Shown: positions 26,650 to 35,536 of the stretch, in pieces
Layout of the letters: each line of letters opens with the position of its first letter
How positions within the stretch are numbered: the stretch's first letter is position 1
Assembly: GCA_049115955.1 (NCBI GenBank)
Contig: JAGDZJ010000004.1
Coordinates: 124,001 to 188,000, forward strand
DNA from: Salinispirillum sp049115955
Lineage (GTDB): Bacteria; Pseudomonadota; Gammaproteobacteria; Pseudomonadales; Natronospirillaceae
Direction: 5' to 3'
Length of the DNA: 64,000 bases
The notes under the pieces: generated by a model
Seen by the model: only the letters and a program-made list of their open reading frames with translations
Databases searched by the model: none
Told to the model about the DNA's origin: nothing
Position numbers and translations under genes: made by a program

Positions 26650-27720
26650 ATGACGAGCACGTTTAAATTTATTGTTCCCAGCGCACTCATATTCGCTCTT
26701 TTTATAGCTGGATGCGACTCGCCATTTTTTCGCAGTGCGCTCAATCCCTATGATATGAAAGTAGCGGGCCTGTCGCCGACGGTACGCGCCATGCTCGACC
26801 GCGGCGCGCTGAATTGCGGTGTCAGCACCGGTGTGGAAGGCTTTTCTCTGCCTGATCAAAGTGGCAATTGGACAGGCTTTGACGTCGATTTTTGTCGCGC
26901 GTTAGCGGCGGTGATTTTTGACGACAGCAATGCGGTCAATTATGTGCCATTGGGCGCCAATGAACGTTTCAGCGTTTTGCTCAATGAAGAAATCGATATT
27001 CTGTCGCGCAATACAACCTGGACTCTGACCCGCGATACGCTGCTTGGGTTAGGCTTTGCGGGCATCACCTTTTACGATGGACAGGGTTTCATCGTACCCA
27101 CCACCAGCTCGGTGCGCAGTGCCGAAGACTTGCAAGGCGCGGCAATCTGCGTGTTATCCGGCACCACGACCGAACTCAATCTGGCAGACTATTTCCGCGA
27201 ACGGGGCTGGAATTATGAACCCGTTTTGTACGAAACCGAAGAACCCATGATGCGCGGCTTTCTGTCGGGTCGCTGTGTCGCCATGACAGCCGATCAAGCC
27301 AAGTTATTTGCCATGCGTTCGCAGTCTGAACATCGAGACGCTATGGTCGTGTTGCCCGACACCATTTCTAAGGAACCCATTGGCCCGGTGGTGCGGGATG
27401 AAGATCAGTTCTGGTATGACATCGTACAATGGACGCTGTTCGCACTGCTGAACGCCGAAGAATTGGGTGTCAACAGTACCAATGTGGACGCCCAACTGAA
27501 CTCCGACGTTCCCTCTGTACGCCGCCTGCTGGGGCAAGAAGCCAACCTGGCATCAGGCTTGGGTTTACCAAACGACTGGGTGGTACGGGCGATCCGTCAG
27601 GTCGGCAACTATGAAGAGATTTATGAGCGGCACTTAGGGCGAGACGGACTCGGCATCGAGCGCCGCATGAACAATCTCTGGACCAATGGCGGTCTGATGT
27701 ATGCTCCACCGATGCGCTGA
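26650..27720 (+). CDS. Orphan amino-acid ABC substrate-binding lipoprotein (AapJ/BztA-like)
   Basis: The protein has 356 residues. A short basic start and hydrophobic segment end in the lipobox FIAGC, so it should be a lipid-anchored periplasmic protein. The family 3 solute-binding fold is clear: RGALNCGVSTGVEGFSLPDQ, GNWTGFDVDFCRALAAVIF and FAGITFYDGQGFIVP resemble general L-amino-acid binding proteins. No permease or ATPase gene is nearby. Instead the gene overlaps the start of a membrane hybrid kinase by 20 bases, suggesting a sensing rather than transport role. That role is inference. Confidence 0.87.
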   Translation: MTSTFKFIVPSALIFALFIAGCDSPFFRSALNPYDMKVAGLSPTVRAMLDRGALNCGVSTGVEGFSLPDQSGNWTGFDVDFCRALAAVIFDDSNAVNYVPLGANERFSVLLNEEIDILSRNTTWTLTRDTLLGLGFAGITFYDGQGFIVPTTSSVRSAEDLQGAAICVLSGTTTELNLADYFRERGWNYEPVLYETEEPMMRGFLSGRCVAMTADQAKLFAMRSQSEHRDAMVVLPDTISKEPIGPVVRDEDQFWYDIVQWTLFALLNAEELGVNSTNVDAQLNSDVPSVRRLLGQEANLASGLGLPNDWVVRAIRQVGNYEEIYERHLGRDGLGIERRMNNLWTNGGLMYAPPMR

Positions 27721-30082
27721 CTGGCGTGTGTTCAGCAGACTTCCAATAAAACGGCTGTTTGCACGAGGCCTATGCCTTCTTTTACTGTGCGGCAGCCGCT
27801 TCTTGCTGGCCGAACCGGCGGTGCTGCCCAGCACCATGGATCAGATGCAAACGGTACGGTTTAACGTGGTGCCCCACATTGCCCGCACGGTGACACCCGC
27901 TCATGTCAGTGTGTTTGAACTGTTGCGTAATGACAGTTATCCATGGGTCAAACTGTCCGGTCAAACCGTACCTCTGGATCACAGCCCAAAGACCAACTGG
28001 TTGCGGTTGAGCATTGATCCCACCGCCAGCGCCGAACGCCTTTGGCACCTCGTGTTCAACAACGCCATGATCGACTTCATCGATGTGTACGAAGTGACCT
28101 CAGATGGCCCTCGAATTATTTATCGCAGTGGTTTGCGACGCGACTTTCAGCGGCGCAGCATCGATCACCGCTATTTCATCGTTCCTTTAACGCTGACCAC
28201 GCCCACCGAACTGGTGCTGCGCATTGATGCATCCTATACCTTAGAAGGTGGCGCAACCCTCTGGTCCGGCCAGTCATTCTGGCCCACCCTGCAACGCGAA
28301 GACTTGGTTAATTGGCTCTATTACGGCGCCATACTTGCACTCATCTTCTATAATCTGCTGCTGTTTGTTTCCATCCGCGAACGTCCCTACCTGCTGTATG
28401 TTGCTTACATCGCGGCGTTTTCATTGTTTATGAACATCTTGGATGGTTTCCTGTACCAACATGTCTGGCCCGCCGGAGCGCAATGGCACACCGGGCTCGT
28501 TTATCTTGCCGTGGGCGTCGCGGTCTTTTTTGCCGCGCAGTTCGCCACCAGCTTCCTGCAACTGAAACGCTGGCATCCGACCATGTATTGGGTTTGTCAG
28601 AGCTTGGGCTTGGGTGCGTTTCTGTTGGCTCTCAACGCTCTGTGGATGCCGCCTCTGTGGCTCGCTATCAGTCTGTTTTCTCTTGCGATTGCGACCTGGT
28701 TCGCTGCTTTAGCAGGGGGGGTAATCGCGCGCCGTCACGCCGTGGCTTCATCCCGTGTCTTCTTGTTGGCTTGGCTAGCGTTTGGTCTCGCGTCAACACC
28801 GGCAGCACTAGCTAAACTGGGCATGATCGACAGCCACATACTGTATAACTGGGGCATGAAGGCGGGTGCTATTGTGCAAGCCTTCCTGCTGTCATTCGCT
28901 TTAGGTCATCGCATACGACTGTTGCGACAGAAGACCCAAGAGGCGGAACTGACGGCAAAAGCACGCGCCGACTTTCTGGCACAAATGAGCCACGAAATTC
29001 GCACCCCCATGAGTGGGGTAATGGGTATGCTGGAACTGCTGCAGGAGACGCCGCTGTCACCTGAACAGAAGCGCTACCTCAATGCCGTGCAGGCGTCGGG
29101 CGATGCTTTGATGGGCCTGCTGAACGATATATTAGATCGCGCCAAGATTGATGCCGGCAAGCTGGAACTCAACAACGACAGTTTTACCCTCCACTCCCTG
29201 ACCGACCGCCTAACCTTGATGTTTCAGCCACAGGCTCGGCAACGTGGGTTGAATTGGGACATGGAGTTAGACCCCGCTCTGGATGGTTATTGGCTTGGAG
29301 ACGCTAAGCGGCTGCAACAAGTTTTGATAAACTTAGTTGGAAATGCCTTCAAGTTCACCGAAAACGGTGGTATCCGCGTGCAAGTCAATCTACAAAAGAA
29401 AGAAGGCGAGCTTCGCTGGTTGAGTTTTCATGTACTGGACACCGGGCCGGGACTGGCCCCGGAAGTACAGGAGCAGGTGTTCGAAAGCTACGTGCAGGCT
29501 GAGCACTCTGAAATGCAGCGCGGTACTGGGCTGGGCCTTTATATCTGCCGCCAGTTGGTCGTGTTGATGGGTGGACGTATTGGTGTACGCAACCGGCCGC
29601 ATGAGGACGGCAGCGATTTCTGGTTTGAGGTGCCGTTAAGGCGCGCCGCCGAGCCACTGGAATCCTTAGACAGTGATGAAACACGGACACCCCTGCGTGC
29701 CCTGCGGGTGCTGGTCGCCGAGGATAACCCGGTGAATCAGGCGGTGATCAGCGGCATGTTGCGCAGCGTGGGACACGACTACGAATTGGTGAACAACGGC
29801 CGCGAGGCTGTGGCACGCGTACAGGCTCGGCAAGGTAACTTTGACTTGGTCTTAATGGACCTGGAAATGCCGGTACTGGATGGCTTGGCGGCCACCCGTG
29901 AGATTCGGCACTGGGAACACGATCAATCACGTCCACGCATACCCATTTTAGCCCTTACTGCACATGCGCTGGATGAATATCGCACGCTGGGTTTGAAAGC
30001 GGGTGTCGATGAATTTCTGACCAAACCCATTCGTAAACATGTGCTTGTCGCCGCGCTTGATCGGCTGCTGGAAGACCGCTAG
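27701..30082 (+). CDS. Hybrid sensor histidine kinase with 7TM-DISM sensor and receiver domain
   Basis: The protein has 793 residues. A signal-like segment (residues 18-37) leads to an extracytoplasmic 7TMR-DISMED2-type domain (about 50-195), seven membrane helices (about 203-400), a HisKA domain with phospho-acceptor His431 in FLAQMSHEIRTPMSGV, and a HATPase domain (N548 in LINLVGNAFKF; GTGLGLYICRQL). The C-terminal receiver has phospho-acceptor Asp720 in LVLMDLEMPVLDG. No DNA-binding output is attached, so an unlinked phosphotransfer protein or response regulator must act downstream. The gene overlaps the upstream binding-protein gene. Its stop overlaps that of the convergent diguanylate cyclase by three bases. 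Confidence 0.92.
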   Translation: MLHRCADWRVFSRLPIKRLFARGLCLLLLCGSRFLLAEPAVLPSTMDQMQTVRFNVVPHIARTVTPAHVSVFELLRNDSYPWVKLSGQTVPLDHSPKTNWLRLSIDPTASAERLWHLVFNNAMIDFIDVYEVTSDGPRIIYRSGLRRDFQRRSIDHRYFIVPLTLTTPTELVLRIDASYTLEGGATLWSGQSFWPTLQREDLVNWLYYGAILALIFYNLLLFVSIRERPYLLYVAYIAAFSLFMNILDGFLYQHVWPAGAQWHTGLVYLAVGVAVFFAAQFATSFLQLKRWHPTMYWVCQSLGLGAFLLALNALWMPPLWLAISLFSLAIATWFAALAGGVIARRHAVASSRVFLLAWLAFGLASTPAALAKLGMIDSHILYNWGMKAGAIVQAFLLSFALGHRIRLLRQKTQEAELTAKARADFLAQMSHEIRTPMSGVMGMLELLQETPLSPEQKRYLNAVQASGDALMGLLNDILDRAKIDAGKLELNNDSFTLHSLTDRLTLMFQPQARQRGLNWDMELDPALDGYWLGDAKRLQQVLINLVGNAFKFTENGGIRVQVNLQKKEGELRWLSFHVLDTGPGLAPEVQEQVFESYVQAEHSEMQRGTGLGLYICRQLVVLMGGRIGVRNRPHEDGSDFWFEVPLRRAAEPLESLDSDETRTPLRALRVLVAEDNPVNQAVISGMLRSVGHDYELVNNGREAVARVQARQGNFDLVLMDLEMPVLDGLAATREIRHWEHDQSRPRIPILALTAHALDEYRTLGLKAGVDEFLTKPIRKHVLVAALDRLLEDR

Positions 30083-31617
30083 CCGATCTCGACGCGATTG
30101 CGGCCATTATCCTTAGCCCGATACAAGGCCGCATCCGCGCGATCAAACACCGCCACAATGTGATCGCCCGGTTTGAACTGCGCACAACCGATGGACACAG
30201 TGATCGGCACCGGTTCACCTTTGAAATGAAAAGGGCTGTTCTGCACCGCCAAGCGCAATTTTTCCATGGCCGCAATCGCGGCCTCTTGCGCCGTGCCCGG
30301 CATAATGATGACAAACTCTTCACCACCGTACCGTGCAATAAAATCGTACTGCCGTAATTGCGCCTGAAGCTGCCGCGCCAGAATCTTCAGTACTTTGTCC
30401 CCGGCGGTATGGCCTAGCTTATCGTTGATCTTTTTAAAGTAATCAACGTCGAGTACACAGAGTGCCAAGTGCGCTTGTTGACGCCCAAAGCGCGCAAATT
30501 CTTGCTCGATTTTTTGCATATACGCGGTGCGATTCGGCAACCCGGTGAGACTGTCGGTCATTGCTTGCTGGCGTGTTTTTTCGAAAGCATCGCGAATGCG
30601 TCTGTTTTGCTGCTCTAAATCGGCAATAACCTCTACCAGCTCCACCATCATGGTGTCCATGCTGCGCTCTTTCTCGACGCTGTCGTGCATGAACGAACTG
30701 ATGCTCTGCACAATGTCATCCAGCTCTTTCTGGATACCGTCTTTTAATTGCGGCAAACTGGTCGCGGTTTGCATCTCGGCGCGAATGCTTTCAACATGCC
30801 TTTGAATTTGCTGGTCCAACCGGTTGCCATCGTCACGAAAGTCCTGCTGGATGCTCTTGGCTTTTTGTACAGAGGCACGAATAAACGTCAGACGCTCATT
30901 CAATTGCTCTAAATAGTTTTCTAACTCGCGCTGCTCGTCGTTCAGTACAGAAACGATCAGATCTATCAATTCGTTCAGCAAACCCAGCAAATAGGGCCAC
31001 TCCAGTGAGCGGGTTAACTGATGCATGATGGTTTGCAGTGCGTGTTGTTTATCCACCGGCAAGTGAATCCGGTTGGCAAGGTCGGTCATGGACTCGTACA
31101 CATCGGCGACGATGGTATCAATGTCCGTGGTGATACCATTAAGAGCCGCGTCGTCTTTGTGTGCGGCGGCGTGCTCTTCGATCACGCGCTCGGCCGCCGC
31201 AAGGCTGGTAATGGTACGCAGTACTTCGGCTTGCCCGGAGCGATATTCGTCAAGATACAGCGTGAGTTCGTGAATATTACGTACCCGCAGCTCAATACCG
31301 TTGCTGAGGTGGTCAAACAGCTCCGGTTCCGCGCTGTGGTTGCGTAACTGCGCGTTCAGTTGCATCAACACACGCGCTAGCGCACTTTGCTCGTTACTTC
31401 GCGTCGCGTCTAGTGCGTCATAAACCGCTTCTGCTTCTTGCAGCACGGCGTCGATAGCCTCTTCCTGCACATCCGGCTGGCGCAGCAACTCACGAAACTG
31501 GTCAAGCAGCCCATCCAGCTCCTTGTCCTGGCCGTCACCGAACAAACTGACCCGCACCATACCGCGGCGTAATTGCTCAACTCGATCCAACAAACGTTGT
31601 TTAGACTCTGTCGTCAT
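30079..31617 (-). CDS. Soluble diguanylate cyclase with long helical N-terminal region
   Basis: The protein has about 512 residues. The first ~340 are predicted helical and rich in Glu/Gln/Leu, without a membrane segment. The GGDEF domain follows: LTGLPNRTAYMQKIEQEF, LCVLDVDYFKKINDKLGH, and active site ARYGGEEFVIIM. RQYD five residues before the active site is an inhibitory I-site. It should synthesise c-di-GMP in the cytoplasm. ATG 31617 is used; a GTG three codons upstream directly after the thrB stop is also possible. The gene follows thrB closely and converges on the hybrid kinase. Confidence 0.9.
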   Translation of the reverse strand: MTTESKQRLLDRVEQLRRGMVRVSLFGDGQDKELDGLLDQFRELLRQPDVQEEAIDAVLQEAEAVYDALDATRSNEQSALARVLMQLNAQLRNHSAEPELFDHLSNGIELRVRNIHELTLYLDEYRSGQAEVLRTITSLAAAERVIEEHAAAHKDDAALNGITTDIDTIVADVYESMTDLANRIHLPVDKQHALQTIMHQLTRSLEWPYLLGLLNELIDLIVSVLNDEQRELENYLEQLNERLTFIRASVQKAKSIQQDFRDDGNRLDQQIQRHVESIRAEMQTATSLPQLKDGIQKELDDIVQSISSFMHDSVEKERSMDTMMVELVEVIADLEQQNRRIRDAFEKTRQQAMTDSLTGLPNRTAYMQKIEQEFARFGRQQAHLALCVLDVDYFKKINDKLGHTAGDKVLKILARQLQAQLRQYDFIARYGGEEFVIIMPGTAQEAAIAAMEKLRLAVQNSPFHFKGEPVPITVSIGCAQFKPGDHIVAVFDRADAALYRAKDNGRNRVEIG

Positions 31618-31626
31618 CGTAATCAC

Positions 31627-32544
31627 TTATCCGTGTAAGTGTTGTAAGTCTAGCAGCATATGCTCTTGTTCGTCCGGCGATTTTATCGTCACTGTATCAC
31701 TGGCTTCAGCCTGTGCTTGTGCGTCTAAGCGAGACAGCCAGAAGCGCAGCGCAGCCGCCTCGCGCATCGCTGGTAGCCAACGCTGTTCAAGATTCGACAG
31801 CGGACGTAACGCCTGATAACCGGCCAACAGCGCGTCTATAGTCGGCGTACTCAGAGGGCTGGCACCGCACCATGCATTAATCGCCACGGCTACGTCCCAC
31901 AAGCACGGCGCCCAACTGGCGAAGTACCAATCAATCACTGCGCTCAAATGACCTTCGTCAAACAGCGCGTTATCGGGGAATAAATCGCCGTGCGTCCACG
32001 CCATTGGCAAATCCACTTCCCATAAGGTTGCTAGACGCTGCCACGACAAGCGCAGATGCGTGGCCTTCTCTGCTGGCAAGCGAGTCATCCAAGCGGCCAC
32101 GCGCTCCGCCTGCCACGTGGGACCAAAATTCATTGCCACGGGTGGCAAACTCAAGGTTTGCTGATGCAACTGGCCCAGAAAGCGCCCGACCTGATCGCAC
32201 GATTCGACCGTGACCTCAGGTTGCCGACCCGGCAACGCGGCCACTAGGGTCGTCGGTTTATTCGCCAGCAAGCTGACAGTAGCGCCAAACTGGTCGCGCC
32301 GAACTTGAGGCACAGACAAGTGTTGCTCCGCCAAGGCCGACATCAGCTCCATAACCGGCTCGACCGCTGCTAGGTCACGATCTTCCACCAACGTCAGAAT
32401 CCATTCGCCATCGTCTGTGGTCAGCCAATAGTTGGTGTTGACTGTACCGCCAGCGATGCCACGGTACTGATGCAGCTCGGCAATACCGTGCGTGGCGAGC
32501 CAAGGCACAATTTGCGCGGTTGTGAGTGGAGTGAATACGGACAT
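31627..32544 (-). CDS. thrB: Homoserine kinase, type II (aminoglycoside-phosphotransferase fold)
   Basis: Phosphorylates homoserine in threonine synthesis. It has 305 residues with the family start MSVFTPLTTAQIVPWLATHG, the kinase motif WTHGDLFPDNALFDEG and the metal-binding VIDWYFASWAPCLWD. This is the protein-kinase-like type found in pseudomonads, not the GHMP type of enterobacteria. It is divergent from polA with 57 bases between, the same neighbourhood as in Pseudomonas from general knowledge. Confidence 0.92.
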   Translation of the reverse strand: MSVFTPLTTAQIVPWLATHGIAELHQYRGIAGGTVNTNYWLTTDDGEWILTLVEDRDLAAVEPVMELMSALAEQHLSVPQVRRDQFGATVSLLANKPTTLVAALPGRQPEVTVESCDQVGRFLGQLHQQTLSLPPVAMNFGPTWQAERVAAWMTRLPAEKATHLRLSWQRLATLWEVDLPMAWTHGDLFPDNALFDEGHLSAVIDWYFASWAPCLWDVAVAINAWCGASPLSTPTIDALLAGYQALRPLSNLEQRWLPAMREAAALRFWLSRLDAQAQAEASDTVTIKSPDEQEHMLLDLQHLHG

Positions 32545-32601
32545 TAACGATACTTCAGGTTACACTTTGCGCACATTGTAAAGTAAACCCAGTATTTTCC
32601 T

Positions 32602-35442
32602 ATGGCTGAATCAAATTCCTCTGTTGCGCCCAAGCCCGTTGTCTTGATCGACGGCTCGTCCTATTTGTTCCGCGCCTTCCACGCCATGCCGCCGCTGACC
32701 AACAAAGCGGGCCAGCCGACCGGTGCGGTCAAGGGCGTCATTAATATGGTGCGCGCCATGTTGGACCAATACCCCGGCAGTGATGTCGCGGTAGTGTTTG
32801 ACGCTAAAGGCCCGACCTTCCGCAATGAACTGTATGCGGAGTACAAAGCGAATCGACCCCCCATGCCGGACGAGCTGCGTCCGCAAATCGAGCCCATTCA
32901 TCAGATCATCAAGGCCATGGGCTTACCCTTGCTGACCATAGAGGGCGTCGAGGCGGACGATGTGATTGGCACGTTGGCCGCGCAGGCCACTGAGCGCGGA
33001 CTCGATTGCGTGATATCCACCGGCGATAAAGACATGGCGCAGTTGGTGACGCCGCACGTCAGCCTGATCAACACCATGAGCAACGAATTCCTCACCGTCG
33101 ATGGGGTGCGCGAAAAATATGGCTTCGGCCCCGAATTGATGATCGACTATCTGGCCCTGATGGGTGACAAGTCGGACAACATTCCGGGCGTACCCGGCGT
33201 CGGCGAAAAAACCGCCAAGGCCCTGCTGGCCGGACTGGGCAGCATTGAAACAATTTATGCCAATTTAGACCGTGTGCCGAAACTGGATTTCCGCGGCGCT
33301 AAGACCATGCCGAAGAAGCTGCAAGAGAACGAAGAGCTCGCACGCTTATCCTATACGCTGGCCACCATCAAATGCGACGTCGATTTGCCGGTGCATATTG
33401 AGCAGTTGGCGCGTCAAGAACCGGACAATCTGGCTTTGGCAACGCTGTACCGTGATCACGAGTTCACCGGATGGCTGAAAGCACTGACCGACGCGGGCAT
33501 TGATGCCCCTGAAACCACCAGTGTGCCGGAGCACGCCGCGCCCGCGTCTGCTGCAGCGTCTTCCGCCGCACAGGCATCCAGCGTGACGGCGACTGACCCG
33601 ACACCCGAAACGCCCGAGCACCACGACTACACCACGCTGGAAACGCCCGATGACTGGTATCGTTGGTTGCTCAGTCAAGCCGACGCCGCCCAGTTTGCAG
33701 TGTGGCCCGTGTTCGCCACTGGACACTACCGCCAGAGCCACTGGTTAGGGCTCGCAGTCAGCACGCAAGGTGGCCAAGCGGTTTATCTGGACTTTCGCAG
33801 CAGTGGTTGGCCGGAAGATGCGCTACAGCCGCTGACCAAATTCTTCACCGCACACAGCTACGCCAAGGTCACTCATGACCTTAAGCGCCTGTTGCACGGT
33901 TTGGCGGGGCAGATTAAACAACCGTCGAATATCAGCGAAGACACCTTGCTGATGGCTTACGTGCGAAATACTGCGGTGAGCCGCGACAGCGCACTGGATC
34001 GCCATTTCGACCCCATGAGTTTGGACAATCTGGTGCGGGTTTATTTGCAAGCAGCACCCTCAACCCTAGTTGATCTGGCCGGCAATTTCGGCGTTAAGCA
34101 GACACCGCTGGCAGAGGTCGACCCGGCAGCGCTGGCAAACTACGCGTGTGAACGTGCGGACTACATTGGCCGCCTGTATCGCTTCTTGCAACCGCAGCTG
34201 CAGCAACAGTTTCCACAACAGTGGGGTGTTTATCGCCACATTGAAATACCGCTGGTGCCCGTATTGCAGCAAGTGGAATGGAACGGTACGCACATCGACA
34301 CGGCATTTCTGGACGGTTTAAGCGAAGACTTCCGCCAGCGCCTGACGGAACTGGAAGGGCAAGCGCATACACTGGCTGGCAAGGCCTTCAATTTAGACTC
34401 CCCAAAGCAATTGGGCGAAGTGCTCTTTACCGATTTGGGCATTCCAGTGATCGCCAAAACGCCGGGAGGGCAACCCAGTACCAACGAAGAGGTATTGTCG
34501 GAACTGGCGTTGCAGTATGAGTTACCCGCGTTGGTGCTGCGCTATCGTCATCTCCGCAAGCTGCTGAATACTTATACAGAGCCGCTACCAACGTTGATTA
34601 ATCCGGTTACAAACCGAGTACACACGACGTACAACCAAATTGGTGCAGCCACCGGGCGGTTTTCGTCGACCGACCCTAATTTGCAGAACATTCCGATTCG
34701 TTCCGCCGAAGGACGTGCCATACGCAAGGCCTTTGTTGCCGCACCGGGTTACCGCATGGTGGCGGCGGATTATTCGCAAATTGAACTGCGCATCATGACG
34801 CACCTGTCGCACGATCAGAATTTGATCGACGCCTTCCGCGACGGACGCGATATTCACCGGGCCACAGCGGCCGAGATCATGAGCTTGCCCGAAGACCAAG
34901 TGACGAATGAACAGCGGCGCGCCGCTAAGGCGGTGAACTTCGGCTTGATCTACGGCATGTCTGCCTTTGGCTTGGCGAAGAACCTGGGCGTGAGCCGGGG
35001 TGAGGCACAAGCCTATGTCGACGCGTATTTCACCCGCTACCCCGGTGTTAAAAAGTACATGGACGAAACCCGCGCCCAGGCCATGGAAGACGGGTACGTT
35101 GAGACGGTCTTCGGACGGCGCCTGTATATGCCGGACCTCAAGTCACCGCGCCAGCACCAACGGCGCGCCGCCGAACGCACGGCCATCAACGCGCCCATGC
35201 AGGGCACCGCAGCGGACATCATCAAGCAAGCCATGGTCGATGTGCAGGTCTGGTTGCGCAGCAGCGGTTTAGATGCTCGCATGGTGATGCAGGTTCACGA
35301 TGAACTGGTGTTTGAGGTCAAGGCGGAAGACGTCAGTGCCTTGGTGGACGGCGTGCGCTTCCGCATGCAACACGCTGCGGCGTTGTCCGTGCCTTTGGTG
35401 GTGGATGTCGGTGTCGGTGATAATTGGGAAGAAGCGCATTAA
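32602..35442 (+). CDS. polA: DNA polymerase I with apparently inactive proofreading domain
   Basis: Repair and Okazaki-fragment polymerase of 946 residues. Residues 10-300 are the 5' nuclease domain (VLIDGSSYLFRAF, GVEADDVIGTLA, GDKSDNIPGVPGVGEKTA). About 300-340 is an Ala/Thr/Pro-rich linker. The polymerase domain is intact: AADYSQIELR with Asp723, KAVNFGLIYGMSAFG, and MQVHDELVFE with Asp900. The intermediate 3'-5' exonuclease domain (341-530) still aligns with E. coli Pol I, but the catalytic positions are changed: the DTE motif reads Trp368-Pro-Val370, Asp424 is Leu430, and Asp501 is Arg518. Proofreading should be absent. Confidence 0.97.
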   Translation: MAESNSSVAPKPVVLIDGSSYLFRAFHAMPPLTNKAGQPTGAVKGVINMVRAMLDQYPGSDVAVVFDAKGPTFRNELYAEYKANRPPMPDELRPQIEPIHQIIKAMGLPLLTIEGVEADDVIGTLAAQATERGLDCVISTGDKDMAQLVTPHVSLINTMSNEFLTVDGVREKYGFGPELMIDYLALMGDKSDNIPGVPGVGEKTAKALLAGLGSIETIYANLDRVPKLDFRGAKTMPKKLQENEELARLSYTLATIKCDVDLPVHIEQLARQEPDNLALATLYRDHEFTGWLKALTDAGIDAPETTSVPEHAAPASAAASSAAQASSVTATDPTPETPEHHDYTTLETPDDWYRWLLSQADAAQFAVWPVFATGHYRQSHWLGLAVSTQGGQAVYLDFRSSGWPEDALQPLTKFFTAHSYAKVTHDLKRLLHGLAGQIKQPSNISEDTLLMAYVRNTAVSRDSALDRHFDPMSLDNLVRVYLQAAPSTLVDLAGNFGVKQTPLAEVDPAALANYACERADYIGRLYRFLQPQLQQQFPQQWGVYRHIEIPLVPVLQQVEWNGTHIDTAFLDGLSEDFRQRLTELEGQAHTLAGKAFNLDSPKQLGEVLFTDLGIPVIAKTPGGQPSTNEEVLSELALQYELPALVLRYRHLRKLLNTYTEPLPTLINPVTNRVHTTYNQIGAATGRFSSTDPNLQNIPIRSAEGRAIRKAFVAAPGYRMVAADYSQIELRIMTHLSHDQNLIDAFRDGRDIHRATAAEIMSLPEDQVTNEQRRAAKAVNFGLIYGMSAFGLAKNLGVSRGEAQAYVDAYFTRYPGVKKYMDETRAQAMEDGYVETVFGRRLYMPDLKSPRQHQRRAAERTAINAPMQGTAADIIKQAMVDVQVWLRSSGLDARMVMQVHDELVFEVKAEDVSALVDGVRFRMQHAAALSVPLVVDVGVGDNWEEAH

Positions 35443-35481
35443 TTGGCGTCGCAGAACAGCCCTCAGGCCGAACAGGCTTAC

Positions 35482-35534
35482 GTAGGAGGCCAGCCCCCTG
35501 GCCGAACCTTTCGCGCAGAGGGTTGCGCTCCTAC
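35482..35534. repeat. REP-like extragenic palindrome, copy B
   Basis: GTAGGAGG at the left pairs with GCGCTCCTAC at the right. Inside, GGCCAG and CTGGCC form a second stem around CCCC. It shares its ends and the GGCCGAACCTT block with copy A at 1179-1242. It fills the space between the convergent stops of polA and the lipoprotein gene. Confidence 0.75.
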
Positions 35535-35536
35535 CT

